NCBI RefSeq assembly: GCF_001263205.1 | Contig: NZ_CP012333.1 | Span: 4,689,001 to 4,753,000 of the forward strand | Source: Labilithrix luteola | Lineage (GTDB): Bacteria > Myxococcota_A > Polyangia > Polyangiales > Polyangiaceae | Length of the DNA stretch: 64,000 nt | Reading direction: 5' to 3' | Shown here: piece by piece, positions 33,687-43,060 of the stretch | How the letters are laid out: each line of letters begins with the position of its first letter | Numbering within the stretch: the first letter of the stretch is position 1 | Program-made: the position numbers and the translations under genes | The notes under the pieces: generated by a model | Databases searched by the model: none | What the model saw: only the letters and a program-made list of their open reading frames with translations | Told to the model about the DNA's origin: nothing

Positions 33687-34685
33687 GTGAAGCGCCTCAT
33701 CACGTTCATGTTCCTCGTTCTCGTGGGCTGCCGCGAAGAGCCAAGGATGCTCTCGCAGGAAGACGAGCGTCGAGCGACGAAGGCGACCGAGGGCTGGGTC
33801 GAGCTCGCGCCGGTCGCAGGCGACCCCCGTAACGGCGACTATCTCACCTCGATTGGAGCGTGCAAGGAGTGCCACACGCTCCGCGCCGCGGACGGTGAGC
33901 ACCTCGATAGGACGAAGCTCTTCGGCGGAGGAATTCCGTTCGCCGGTCCTTGGGGGCGCGTCTCGAGCGCGAACGTCTCCGCGGTCGCCAGCGCGATGCC
34001 TGCGGGCATTCTAGAAGCGACGATTCGCGGGCAGATGGCCTTCAAATTCCAGATGCCGACGGATCTCTATGCCGAGATGGCGGACGACGATATGCGCGAT
34101 CTCCTCGCGTATCTGAAGACGCTCACGCCCGTAGAACGACGCAACACGGAGAATCACTACCTCGCGACGTGGCGGCCTCCCGAGCCGCGGGCGCCGCGTC
34201 CGAGACCGATGACGGCCCCGCGTGGGCGGACTGTCGAACGCGGCAAATACCTCACGACCGTGGCGATCTGCCGTGACTGCCATTCTCCCCGACTTCCCGA
34301 CGGCTCGTACGACGAGGCTCACCTCTTCGCAGGAGGTGGATTCTCTCTACGCACGGGCAACGGTGAGGCGTTGATTCCGCCGAACCTCACGCCCGATCGC
34401 GAGACGGGGATCGGGACATGGACTGACGCCGATATCGAACGCGCGGTTCGCCATGGGGTCGCTGCCGACGGACATCGTCTGAATCCCGCGATGCCTTACG
34501 AGGTCGGCCTCGAGGCGCTGACCGACGAGGATATGGGCGCGCTCATCCTCTATCTGCGGTCGCTCCCGCCGGTGCGTCGCCGGCTGCCCGAGAACCCGCA
34601 TTGGACGCCGAGCGATCCGCCGGACGATTGCTGCTTCCCCGGACCGGTGGGCGGCTACGACGGACGGGAGGCCGTCACGAAATGA
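33687..34685 (+). CDS. dihaem c-type cytochrome lipoprotein
   Basis: A 332-residue lipoprotein (MKRLITFMFLVLVGC, lipobox VGC) with two haem sites, CKECH near residue 59 and CRDCH near 195. Each lies in a cytochrome c domain with Met-containing C-terminal parts (QMAFKFQMPTDLYAEMADDD and LNPAMPYEVGLEALTDEDMG). The plan resembles membrane-anchored dihaem dehydrogenase subunits. Its TGA overlaps the ATG of the oxidase gene, so the two are coupled; it is the likely electron donor to that oxidase. Confidence 0.92.
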   Translation: MKRLITFMFLVLVGCREEPRMLSQEDERRATKATEGWVELAPVAGDPRNGDYLTSIGACKECHTLRAADGEHLDRTKLFGGGIPFAGPWGRVSSANVSAVASAMPAGILEATIRGQMAFKFQMPTDLYAEMADDDMRDLLAYLKTLTPVERRNTENHYLATWRPPEPRAPRPRPMTAPRGRTVERGKYLTTVAICRDCHSPRLPDGSYDEAHLFAGGGFSLRTGNGEALIPPNLTPDRETGIGTWTDADIERAVRHGVAADGHRLNPAMPYEVGLEALTDEDMGALILYLRSLPPVRRRLPENPHWTPSDPPDDCCFPGPVGGYDGREAVTK

Positions 34686-37252
34686 GCGGCCGTACATCGA
34701 CGCCGAAGATCGAGCACCACCTCGTGCGCGCCCATGGCATCGCGGCGCTCGCGTCCTTGGTCGTCGTCGCGTTGGCCGGTTTGGCCGTCGCGGCGAAGTT
34801 CGTATTTCCGAATTTCGCGGGAACGACCGCGGCATTCACGTGGGGACGGCTTCGCTTCGTTCACACGCAGGGAATCTTCTTTGGCTGGCTGGGAAATGCG
34901 TTTCTCGCATTTCTCTATTACGTAGTCCCGCGGCTCACCGATCGGAGCGTGACGAGCAGGCCACTCGGTTGGGTCATGTTCGTCACTTGGCAATGCGCCA
35001 TCGTTCTTCTCGGGTGGGCGTCGGTCCTCGCAGGTCGTTCCCAGCCGCTCGAGTGGGCTGAGTTCCCGCTCTATGTCGACGTCATCGCGAGCATCGCGTT
35101 TGGGCTCGCGCTCGTGCAGTTCGTCATGCCGTTCCTCTCGACCCGAGCGAGAGAGATGTACGTCTCGGGCTGGTACCTCGTCGCCGCACTCGTGTTCACG
35201 CCGGCGGCCTATGCCATCGGCAACGTCGTGCCGGAGTACGTCCCCGGGGCCGCGGGGGCGGCGTTCAGCGGACTCTGGACCCACGACGCCGTCGGGCTCT
35301 TCGTCACCCCCATCGCGCTTGCGGTGGCGTATTACGTGATCCCCGCGCGAACCGCGCGCCCGATCTTCAGCCACGCGCTCTCGCTCTTCGGGTTCTGGCT
35401 CCTCGCGTCCGTGTACCCGCTGAACGGGATGCACCACTACCTGCTCTCGCCCCTTCCGATGGACGCGCAGCTCGGGTCCGTGGTGGCATCGGTGCTGCTT
35501 GGCTTCACGGTTATCGTGGTCGTCACGAATCTCCTTCTCTCGGTCCGCGGGGAGGCTGCAAAGGTCGCAGCGGACCCGGCGCTTCGTTTCGTATGGACGG
35601 CCGTTGTCTGTTACTTGCTCGTCAGTCTGCAGGGGGCCACGCAGGCGCTGATACCGTTCAATCGCGTCGTCCATTTCACGGACTGGGTGGTCGGTCACTC
35701 CCACCTTGCGATGCTCGGGTTCGGGTCCTTCATGGCGATCGGTGCGTTGGCGCACGCATGGGAGCATTCCCCGATTTCCCGTTACGACGCGCGCGCCCTC
35801 AACCTCGCATACGTCCTTCTCGTCGTCGGGCTCGTCACGATGGTCCTCGACCTCACGATCGCGGGCCTCGTACAAGCGGATGCGTGGAGCTCGCTCCGGC
35901 CGTGGACGGACTCGCTCACGCTCTCGAGGCCATACTGGATCGTGCGTATAGCCTCAGGGGTCTGTCTGCTCGCGGGCTTCCTGGCGCTCTTCAAAGCGTT
36001 CTTCAGCGGACCGTCCTACGAGCAGCGTCGCTCCGGCCGGAAGACCGACCTGGTGATGCCCGCGCGGTCCGGGGATGACACTTCGCGTGTGCCAGCGGCC
36101 ATCGGCTGGGCGTACGTCATCGTCTTTGCGGTGGGGGTTGCGTTCTTCGCGTTGTCGTTCGTCGCGCTCGGTGTCCTTCCGATGCGCGCGCTCGCAGAGG
36201 AGACTCGGAGAGACGCGCCCAAAACGACGCCGACGCGTAGCGATCTCGAGCTTCGTGGCCGTGAGATCTACGCACGAGAAGGCTGCGCCTACTGCCACAC
36301 GCAACAGGTGCGAGCGACGGAGGAGGACGTCGCGCGCTTCGGACCTGCCACGGCAGCCTGGGAGCAACGCAACGACATCCCGCATCTTTACGGCACGCGG
36401 CGAATCGGTCCAGATCTGGCGCGCGAGGGTGGGCTTCGTCGGAACGACTGGCAGCTCACGCACCTCTACGATCCTCGGGCCGTCGAGCCGCTCAGCGTGA
36501 TGCCGCGTTTCCCGTGGCTCTTCGACGGAGCCGCCGCAGCGCCTCGACCGGATGCCATCGCTCTCGTCGCCTACCTGCAGTCGCTTGGACGAGAGAAGAA
36601 GGACGCAGGCACGTCCGCCGGGAGCCCTCACTGCTCGTGCAAGGATGTCGACCCCTCCGGCCCGCGCTTTCCAATCTCCACGTCAGGGGGCGATATCGAT
36701 CGCGGTGAACGGGTCTTCGCGACACGATGCATCGGCTGTCACGGTGCTGGCGGACACGGTGATGGGCTTGCGTCTACGACGCTCTTGCCGCGCCCGGCCG
36801 ATCTTACGGCCGCAGCATTTACCGCCGATCGCTTGAATGACGTCCTTTGGAATGGTGTCCCGGGCACCGCCATGCCTCGGTTCAAGGAGCTCTCGAAGGA
36901 AGATCTGAAAGGGGTCATCGCCTTCGTCGGATCGCTCGACGCGCCTCCGACCCGAGCGCGCGGCGACCTCGAGCTCGGGCGGACCGTGTACGAGATTCGA
37001 TGCGCGGCCTGTCACGGCATGAACGGACGCGCGGACGGTCCGGCCGACATGCGCACGCCACGCCTCCCCGCGAACTTCCATTTCAAGCAGCCCACCGAAG
37101 CGCGGGCTCACGACGTCCTCGCGAGAGGTATCCCGGGCACGGCCATGGTCGCGATGCGCCAGAACCTCTCCGATGCAGAGGAGGATGCCGTCATTGCGTA
37201 TGTGCGCAGCCTCTTCGACGCGGTTCCCGCGGAGGAGACCGTCAAGCCATGA
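34682..37252 (+). CDS. fused cbb3-type cytochrome oxidase (CcoN-CcoO-dicytochrome c)
   Basis: An 856-residue single chain combining three oxidase subunits. Residues 1-460 are CcoN with about 12 membrane segments. H61 and H341 fit low-spin haem b, H201, H251 and H252 fit CuB, H339 fits haem b3, and Y245 fits the cross-linked Tyr. Residues 475-640 are CcoO-like: a membrane anchor, CAYCH at 535-539, and the LYDPRAVEPLSVMPRFPWLF block with its Met ligand. Residues 670-850 hold two CcoP-like cytochrome c domains (CIGCH at 683, CAACH at 774). CcoP's own membrane helices are not visible. The start overlaps the dihaem gene's stop. It should reduce O2 in the cytoplasmic membrane, probably at low oxygen. 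Confidence 0.93.
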   Translation: MSGRTSTPKIEHHLVRAHGIAALASLVVVALAGLAVAAKFVFPNFAGTTAAFTWGRLRFVHTQGIFFGWLGNAFLAFLYYVVPRLTDRSVTSRPLGWVMFVTWQCAIVLLGWASVLAGRSQPLEWAEFPLYVDVIASIAFGLALVQFVMPFLSTRAREMYVSGWYLVAALVFTPAAYAIGNVVPEYVPGAAGAAFSGLWTHDAVGLFVTPIALAVAYYVIPARTARPIFSHALSLFGFWLLASVYPLNGMHHYLLSPLPMDAQLGSVVASVLLGFTVIVVVTNLLLSVRGEAAKVAADPALRFVWTAVVCYLLVSLQGATQALIPFNRVVHFTDWVVGHSHLAMLGFGSFMAIGALAHAWEHSPISRYDARALNLAYVLLVVGLVTMVLDLTIAGLVQADAWSSLRPWTDSLTLSRPYWIVRIASGVCLLAGFLALFKAFFSGPSYEQRRSGRKTDLVMPARSGDDTSRVPAAIGWAYVIVFAVGVAFFALSFVALGVLPMRALAEETRRDAPKTTPTRSDLELRGREIYAREGCAYCHTQQVRATEEDVARFGPATAAWEQRNDIPHLYGTRRIGPDLAREGGLRRNDWQLTHLYDPRAVEPLSVMPRFPWLFDGAAAAPRPDAIALVAYLQSLGREKKDAGTSAGSPHCSCKDVDPSGPRFPISTSGGDIDRGERVFATRCIGCHGAGGHGDGLASTTLLPRPADLTAAAFTADRLNDVLWNGVPGTAMPRFKELSKEDLKGVIAFVGSLDAPPTRARGDLELGRTVYEIRCAACHGMNGRADGPADMRTPRLPANFHFKQPTEARAHDVLARGIPGTAMVAMRQNLSDAEEDAVIAYVRSLFDAVPAEETVKP

Positions 37253-37407
37253 TCAACATCCTCGTCGGCCTCGTGGTCGCGCTCGCCCTCGGAGCATGCG
37301 TGGCATGGCTCGGCTCACGCCGCCTTCGCCAACACGTCGAAGCCCCCAAGCATGTCCTTCACGAGAAGCTCGCCCGCCACTACCCGCGACGGTCCAACGA
37401 CGGTTGA
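37249..37407 (+). CDS. small single-TM protein, CcoQ-like
   Basis: A 52-residue peptide (MINILVGLVVALALGACVAW membrane helix, then a basic tail RSNDG). Its ATG overlaps the oxidase TGA (ATGA). The size, one helix and position match CcoQ, which stabilises cbb3 oxidase, but sequence similarity is too low to be sure. Confidence 0.7.
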   Translation: MINILVGLVVALALGACVAWLGSRRLRQHVEAPKHVLHEKLARHYPRRSNDG

Positions 37408-37488
37408 GCATCGGCCGGACCCGTTGACCAACCTCGTCCAAGCGGTACGAGTCGGAGCAATCTAGCTTCCCGCGAGGTAGGAGGTTCC

Positions 37489-38199
37489 ATGCTCTCTCTG
37501 CGACGTTCGAATGACCGCGGGCACGCCCAGCACGGCTGGCTCGACAGCCGGCACACGTTTTCCTTCGCCAACTACTACGACCCGCGCTTCACCGGCTTCC
37601 AGGATCTTCTAGTCATCAACGAGGATCGCGTTGCGCCCGGGGCCGGCTTCGGAACGCATTCGCATCAGAACATGGAGATCATCTCCTACGTTCTCGAGGG
37701 TGCAATCGAACACCGTGACAGCACTGGGACGGGTGCCGTTCTCACGCCGGGGGAAGTGCAGCGGATGAGCGCCGGAACGGGCGTCGCGCACAGCGAAATG
37801 AACGCATCGAAGACGGAGGGACTGCATTTCCTGCAAATCTGGATCGAGCCGGAGAAGCGTTCGCTTCCCCCAAGCTACGAGCAGACACGGTTTCCAGTCG
37901 AGGGCCGTACGAACCAGATGCGCATCGTGGGGTCGAGAGATGGTCGTGAGGGCTCCGTGACGATTCATCAGGACGTCGAGCTATACGCTTCACTCCTGAG
38001 CGCGGGGAAACGGCTGGAACTGCCTCTCGAGCCCAGACGTGCCGCGTGGGTGCAGGTTGCGCGCGGAGCGCTCGAGGTAAACGGCGTGTCGATGCGCGCC
38101 GGCGACGGTCTCGCTGTTGTCGACGAGCGAGCTCTGCGCTTCGATGGGCGGGAGGACGCCGAGTTCTTGGTGTTCGACCTCGCCGATCGACGCGCCTGA
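37489..38199 (+). CDS. pirin-family protein (YhhW-like quercetinase type)
   Basis: A 236-residue bicupin. The metal-binding cupin motif is FGTHSHQNMEIISYVLEG followed by GTGVAHSEMN, giving the three His and one Glu set. The N-terminal block GHAQHGWLDSRHTFSFANYY is diagnostic of bacterial pirins. Some members have quercetin 2,3-dioxygenase activity; the physiological substrate here is unknown. A TAGGAGG ribosome site precedes the ATG. It follows the oxidase operon by about 80 bp. Confidence 0.93.
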   Translation: MLSLRRSNDRGHAQHGWLDSRHTFSFANYYDPRFTGFQDLLVINEDRVAPGAGFGTHSHQNMEIISYVLEGAIEHRDSTGTGAVLTPGEVQRMSAGTGVAHSEMNASKTEGLHFLQIWIEPEKRSLPPSYEQTRFPVEGRTNQMRIVGSRDGREGSVTIHQDVELYASLLSAGKRLELPLEPRRAAWVQVARGALEVNGVSMRAGDGLAVVDERALRFDGREDAEFLVFDLADRRA

Positions 38200-38230
38200 G
38201 CGTCGTCGATGGCGATGCTGTCGTGAAGGT

Positions 38231-38251
38231 CGTGGCAGAAGTTCTGCCACG
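38231..38251. terminator. perfect inverted repeat between convergent genes
   Basis: Arms CGTGGCAGAA and TTCTGCCACG are separated by one base, between the pirin stop and the GST stop. It could be a shared terminator hairpin, although no T-run follows, or a protein-binding palindrome. Confidence 0.45.
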
Positions 38252-38315
38252 GACATGCTGCCGTTCGGACTCCACGCGATGACGTGGCGTGGGCGATGAT
38301 CGACCCGGGTGGACG

Positions 38316-39005
38316 TCATCCCGGTGACGACGGCAACTCTGCGAGAGTCACATGTCCCACGCACGACGTCCCAGTTCGGTCGGTGTCGACGCTTCGCTCT
38401 GCGGCGAGTGCGAAGCGAACCGCAGGATCGCCCGCCAGCGCCTTCTGGTGACGCCAGATGTGCGGAAACTCTTCCGGCATCTGGACGAACGGGTTCGCCC
38501 AGCGATCCATTGCATGAACATAGGCGTCGAGCACGGAGCGCAGGCCCTGCAGCACCCAATCGCGCCCATCGAGGTGGCGATTGAGCGTCGCGAGCTCGCG
38601 GCGAACGGCGCGCTCCGCAGCGGCTTTGACCGACCCTTCATGCGCAGCATCGGTCGTATAGCGATCGGGGCGAAAGTACGGCCAGAAGGCGGCGTGGAGT
38701 CCGCTCGCCAGGTACGCGAGCCATTCGTTGGCGACGTCGCGCTCCCAGCTCCCATTCGCCGGAAGGAGACGCGCCTCGGGACGTCGGTCGGCGATGTGCG
38801 CGAGAATGGCGTTGGACTCGACGAGTGTTCGTCCGTCGACGCGGACCGCGGGCACCTGCGCACGCGGGTTGATGGCGCGGTACGCATCCGACGAGCGCGC
38901 GTCGCCGTCGACGCGGCAGAGTCGGTACGGCTCGCCGAGCCACTCGAGCGATACGATGCACGCGAGCGCACACGTGCCCGGCGTGTAGAAGAGGAGCGTC
39001 TCCAT
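38316..39005 (-). CDS. glutathione S-transferase
   Basis: A 229-residue cytosolic GST. The N-terminal thioredoxin-like domain begins METLLFYTPGTCALACIVSL and contains RAQVPAVRVDGRTLVESNAI, the glutathione-binding cis-Pro and Glu-Ser. The helical C-terminal domain follows (NEWLAYLASGLHAAFWP). The beta-like class is suggested by the CALA element. It is the last gene of a run of minus-strand detoxification genes and starts 3 bp after the ferredoxin-CDGSH gene stop. Confidence 0.92.
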   Translation of the reverse strand: METLLFYTPGTCALACIVSLEWLGEPYRLCRVDGDARSSDAYRAINPRAQVPAVRVDGRTLVESNAILAHIADRRPEARLLPANGSWERDVANEWLAYLASGLHAAFWPYFRPDRYTTDAAHEGSVKAAAERAVRRELATLNRHLDGRDWVLQGLRSVLDAYVHAMDRWANPFVQMPEEFPHIWRHQKALAGDPAVRFALAAERSVDTDRTGTSCVGHVTLAELPSSPG

Positions 39006-39008
39006 CCG

Positions 39009-39650
39009 TCACTCCGAAGTGAAACCGGTCTTCTTGTGCGTGCCGTCGCAGTACGGTTTCTTCGAGGACTGGCCGCAGCGACACAGGAACACCTTCGTCA
39101 CGCGGTTCGTCGTGCGCCCGCTGCCGCTCACGATCTCGAGGTTCCCTTCGACGAAGAGCGGCCCATTCGTCTGCGGCGAGATCTTCAATGCGCCGTCGCG
39201 CTCGCCGAGGGCCGACGAGGTCTCCGTCGCCGGTTCGCCGGTGGCGGTGAACTGCGCGGCGACGTGGCTCGTGTCGCAAAACGGTTTGGCCTTCGACTCG
39301 CCGCACCTGCAGAGCGTCGCGCGGAAGCCAGCGGGCTGTCCGTCGATGACGAGCTCCGCGTGGAAGGCGAGCGGGCCGTTTTCGCGGACGTGCAGGAGGT
39401 TCACGATCGGCACGCCCTCCTGTTCACCGCCGTCGAGGCGCTCGTACCGGATCGCGCCGGACGGGCACGCGTGCGCGACGCGAGCGACGGCCTCGGCGGA
39501 TGCCGCATCGGGATGGATCCATTCGCCGTCCACGTTGGGCACGAATACGTCCGGTCGTGTGAGCACGCAGGCGCGCGAATGAACACACCTCTTCGCCTCG
39601 AACTGGATGAGGACGCGCTTGCCTCGAACTTCCTCGATACCGTCGCTCAT
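39009..39650 (-). CDS. ferredoxin-like plus double CDGSH iron-sulphur protein
   Basis: A 213-residue protein with three metal sites. The N-terminal YjdI/Fer4-type domain (residues 1-75) has CVHSRAC and HACPSGAIRY. Two CDGSH-type domains follow: CRCGESKAKPFCDTSH near 125 and CRCGQSSKKPYCDGTH near 195, each with the C-x-C-and-C/H set. CDGSH proteins bind redox-active 2Fe-2S clusters. Its ATG overlaps the rhodanese stop. An electron-transfer or Fe-S stress role is likely; the partner is unknown. Confidence 0.92.
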   Translation of the reverse strand: MSDGIEEVRGKRVLIQFEAKRCVHSRACVLTRPDVFVPNVDGEWIHPDAASAEAVARVAHACPSGAIRYERLDGGEQEGVPIVNLLHVRENGPLAFHAELVIDGQPAGFRATLCRCGESKAKPFCDTSHVAAQFTATGEPATETSSALGERDGALKISPQTNGPLFVEGNLEIVSGSGRTTNRVTKVFLCRCGQSSKKPYCDGTHKKTGFTSE

Positions 39651-40003
39651 TGCTGCTCCTCTACGTCGCCCTTGATCCAGTTGCCTTCGAGCGGCAGTCC
39701 CGCCACCTCCCAGTCGGACAGTCCGTCGGCGTAGCGACGCACGCGTGTGTAGCCGTTGTCGACGAGCAGATGGTACGCGTTGATGCTCGCCTTGCAGGCG
39801 ACATTCGAGCAGTAGACGATGATCTCCTCGTCTTTGCGGAGTCCGCGCAACATGTCGTCCGGCGTGTTGAAGTGGATCGACCCGCGAATGTGCTTCTGCT
39901 GAAAGGCCCACTCGTTGAGGGACATCACAAGCTTGAAATCGTCGTGGCGCCTCAGCTTGTCGCGAAGCTCGTCACGCGCGATCGTGAGGACGTCGTTTTG
40001 CAT
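39647..40003 (-). CDS. rhodanese-like sulphurtransferase
   Basis: A 118-residue single-domain rhodanese. The active-site loop is VYCSNVACKAS with the persulphide Cys, preceded by HIRGSIHFNTPDDM and followed by GYTRVRRYADGLSDWEVAG. It could supply sulphur or handle persulphides. It is translationally coupled (ATGA) to the ferredoxin-CDGSH gene, and a link to Fe-S cluster maintenance is plausible. Confidence 0.93.
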   Translation of the reverse strand: MQNDVLTIARDELRDKLRRHDDFKLVMSLNEWAFQQKHIRGSIHFNTPDDMLRGLRKDEEIIVYCSNVACKASINAYHLLVDNGYTRVRRYADGLSDWEVAGLPLEGNWIKGDVEEQQ

Positions 40004-40122
40004 GGATCCCTCCAACTTCCTCGACGCGAGCCCGAGGGAAACAAACGGCTGACGCGAAGCACCGTAGACAACCGACACCTCGGCCGCTTGGACGAGGTTG
40101 CTCTTCGCTGTCGCGTGAATGC

Positions 40123-40758
40123 TCAGTCGGAATGGTCCACACTGTGCGGAGGCCACGTGCCCTCGAACGCAACGCGCTCCAGCGGTCGGCGCGGAGAGGG
40201 ATGCTCCAGCGCTTGGAGATCGGCGGGGAGGATATGCCGCTCGCCGCGACGACCAACGGCGATGGCGCAGAGTGCCTGATAGCTGTGTGCCGGGACGCGT
40301 AGAAGGTCGTAGGCGGCCTCGTGATTGATGGCTGCGACGACGTGCGTCGCGACCCCCAGCAGCTGGCCTTGTAGGCAGAACGACATGACGGCGGCACCGG
40401 CATCGAAACTCGCGTGCGGATTTGGTCGCCCATCGGCGAAGTGGCTGCGCGCGACGCAGACGACGAGGACGGGAGCTGCCGCCGCCCATCGGCGATTCCG
40501 AGGAACGAACAACGTGAGGAATCGCTCGAGATCGGTCTCCGTGCGCGCGTACACGAATGGAGCGGGCTGTGCGTTGTACGACGACGGCGCCCAACGTGCT
40601 GCCTCGAACATCGCATCGAGTGAAGCGGGAGCGACCGCCTCGCTTAGGAAAGCACGCGGCGACCAGCGAGCTGGGAACATCGGACTTACGAGCGGGGCGT
40701 CTACGCTGCGCTCCGGAGTGCTCGCAGTCCGGCGCGCGCGGTTGTCGTTGGTTGGCAT
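40123..40758 (-). CDS. nitroreductase-family flavoprotein
   Basis: A 211-residue FMN-dependent oxidoreductase. The FMN-binding start FPARWSPRAFL and AARWAPSSYNAQPAPFVYAR are typical, followed by AGAAVMSFCLQGQLLGVATH and the basic ILPADLQALEHPSPRR near the C-terminus. It probably reduces nitro compounds or quinones with NAD(P)H. It is on the same strand as the rhodanese operon but separated by 119 bp. Confidence 0.9.
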   Translation of the reverse strand: MPTNDNRARRTASTPERSVDAPLVSPMFPARWSPRAFLSEAVAPASLDAMFEAARWAPSSYNAQPAPFVYARTETDLERFLTLFVPRNRRWAAAAPVLVVCVARSHFADGRPNPHASFDAGAAVMSFCLQGQLLGVATHVVAAINHEAAYDLLRVPAHSYQALCAIAVGRRGERHILPADLQALEHPSPRRPLERVAFEGTWPPHSVDHSD

Positions 40759-40851
40759 TGGAGTGCTCTGCTGGTTCCGAATTTTGAGAGCGGTTCTGGA
40801 AGGTGGATTGGACGCCCTCGAGCGAGATAGCTTGCACTTGGATCCTCTGCG

Positions 40852-42201
40852 TCACCGTCGTTCGCGAAAGGCTCCGATTCCAGATGACGGCACTGAAGGA
40901 GCTGCTGGCGATGCCAACGCCGACGAACGCGAGAGGTCTTCGTCTCGGCCCATCTTCGTGTGCTCGGGCGCTATGGACCAACGGCTTGCCAGCGCGATTC
41001 CAAGAATGAGCCCGGCGCCAGCGCCGGACATCGTTGCTGACAGGCCGATCTGTTCGACGAGCCAGCCCCACGCAATGCTCGACAGGCCCATGCCGCCCTG
41101 GAAACACACCACGTACAAGCCCATGACGCGAGAGCGATACGCTTCCGGCGACGCTTCCTGTACCGCCACGATCAGCGTCGACATGATGGTGATCCAGGCG
41201 ATGCCCGCGACGAAGAGGACCGCCGCCGCGACGGTGACGTTGGGTGCGTGTGCAAATCCAAAGAACGACGCTCCGAGTAGACCGACGCTGCCCGCGAGTA
41301 GTCCGCGAGAGGACAGGCGAGCCCTTGCGAACGGCACGACCATGGCACCAGCGAATGCACCGATGCCGAGCGCGGCGTACAGGATGCCGAAGCCCTGTGA
41401 GCTGGCTCCTGCAATTCGCCTCGCCAGCAGGGGCATCAGTGCCCAGAGCGCTGCGGCGAGGCCGCTGAACACCGCGATGCGCAAGAGCGTGCCGCGAAGC
41501 GCTCGAGACGTCAGTGCGACGACGAGCCCATCCGACGCAGCGTGGCGGAAGCTTACATGTTCGGCGGGCGACGGCGGCGCGATGCGGAGCCGAAGGAGTA
41601 CGATCGACGCGTAAACGAGCGTGACCGCGTTGACGAGGAAGCCGACGCCGACACCTGCCGTCGCCGCGAGCCACCCGCCGATCGCGGGACCGATAGCACG
41701 AGCGAGGTTCACGCTCATGCCGTTCAGCGTCACGGCGTCACGCAACTCGTCGCGCTTTACGAGAGACGGGATGATGGCCTGCCATGTCGGCATCGTCGCA
41801 GCCCCTCCGAGGCCTAGGGCGAACGTGCACGCGAGCAACGACATCGCGCTCACGTGGTCGAGGAGCGTAAGCACCGAGAGGACCGTTACGCTCACGAGCA
41901 TCCAGCTCTCTGCAATGAGCAAGATGCGGCGCCGATCGGTCATGTCCGCGAATACAGCGGCCGGGTACGCCAGCAGCGCCGGAACTCCTGCAGCCGCCTG
42001 GAGCAACGTGATGGTGCGCGACGAGGCCGAGAGCTCGGTCACCAGCCAGCTCGCGGCGACGTTCTGCAGCCACGTGCCGATGTTCGAAACGAGTCCAGCG
42101 ATCCAAACGGCGCGGAACGACGGCTCTCTCAGCGGAGCCCACGCTCGGGCGTGAACGGGCGTGGGGGTCGCATGCGCTACGAGTCCGTCCACGAAGGCCA
42201 T
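40852..42201 (-). CDS. MFS transporter (EntS/TMEM efflux type)
   Basis: A 449-residue membrane protein with about 12 helices. REPSFRAVWIAGLVSNIGTW and QNVAASWLVTEL at the N-terminus and DRDR-like ADMTDRRRILL after TM2 are typical of the EntS-like exporter group. A charged Ser/Pro-rich tail follows the last helix. I chose the ATG at 42201 as the nearest start before TM1. It is divergent from the FAD monooxygenase-like gene. The substrate is unknown. Confidence 0.9.
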   Translation of the reverse strand: MAFVDGLVAHATPTPVHARAWAPLREPSFRAVWIAGLVSNIGTWLQNVAASWLVTELSASSRTITLLQAAAGVPALLAYPAAVFADMTDRRRILLIAESWMLVSVTVLSVLTLLDHVSAMSLLACTFALGLGGAATMPTWQAIIPSLVKRDELRDAVTLNGMSVNLARAIGPAIGGWLAATAGVGVGFLVNAVTLVYASIVLLRLRIAPPSPAEHVSFRHAASDGLVVALTSRALRGTLLRIAVFSGLAAALWALMPLLARRIAGASSQGFGILYAALGIGAFAGAMVVPFARARLSSRGLLAGSVGLLGASFFGFAHAPNVTVAAAVLFVAGIAWITIMSTLIVAVQEASPEAYRSRVMGLYVVCFQGGMGLSSIAWGWLVEQIGLSATMSGAGAGLILGIALASRWSIAPEHTKMGRDEDLSRSSALASPAAPSVPSSGIGAFRERR

Positions 42202-42343
42202 CGCTTGCCGGTACCTCGCGGCGGGGCGCAATTCTTGGACGGGGTTGCACTTGGGGCGCCGCTCGTCCGCGGCTTCACGAGCTTCGCAGGGACAAATACC
42301 TTCTATCGGGTCGGAGCGGCTGACGCATACATCCGAATCGTGG

Positions 42344-43060
42344 ATGGGAGCGAACGTGAATGCATCAGGGCCGCGAGCAATCGTGATCGGCGGATCGGTC
42401 GGCGGACTCTTCACGGCGACTGCGTTACGCGCGACCGGGTGGCGCGTGAAGGTGTTCGAGCAGTCATCGAGGGAGCTCGACAGTCGAGGCGGCGGCATCG
42501 TCCTGCAGCCGCTGCTCCTGCAGGCGTTTGCGTTCGGCCACGTACCTCTGCCGCGCGACGCGGGCGTCGATTCGATCGAGCGGATCTACCTCGATGAAGA
42601 CGACCGAATCGTACAGCGCTTTCACATGCGGCAGACCCAGACCGCGTGGAACGTGATCTACAGGGCGTTGAAGCATGCGCTGCCCGAGGACGTCGTCCAC
42701 GCGGGCGAGTCGTTCGCACGGCTCGAGCAGAGCGACGCTGGGCTAATCGCGCATTTCGAGACTGGTCGGGTCGAGCAGGCGTCGCTCCTCGTCGGCGCCG
42801 ACGGGGGCCGCTCCGCCGTGCGCGCGCAACTGCTACCCGCCTGGCATCCGGACTACGCAGGCTACGTCGCGTGGCGCGGACTGGTCGACGAGCGCGAACT
42901 GCCCGAGACGGTGCTGCGCGTGCTGGGCGACCGTTTCACGTTTCAGCAGGGAAACGCGCATCTCTTCCTGACCTATCTCGATGGCTCACAGCCCACGCCC
43001 ACGGCGTTCGCATTCGTCGTGAAGAGGCGCTCTCCACTGACGTTCGAATCAGCGCATCTC
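42344..43060 (+). pseudogene. FAD-dependent monooxygenase, 3'-truncated
   Basis: The first about 240 residues match PHBH-fold FAD monooxygenases: AIVIGGSVGGLFTATALRAT (GxGxxG), SRGGGIVLQP, NVIYRALKHALP and VGADGGRSAVRAQL. Similarity stops near AFAFVVKR (about 43030), so the substrate-domain end and the C-terminal helices are missing. There is no stop codon: the frame continues about 107 codons of unrecognised sequence and then into the HATPase gene. ATG 42344 or GTG 42356 could start it. As it stands it is unlikely to be an active hydroxylase. Confidence 0.7.

Noticed and set aside
39647..41674. A 675-codon frame including the rhodanese as one large protein
   Set aside because: Only the last 118 codons resemble a family; the rest is antisense or out of frame to the nitroreductase and MFS genes.
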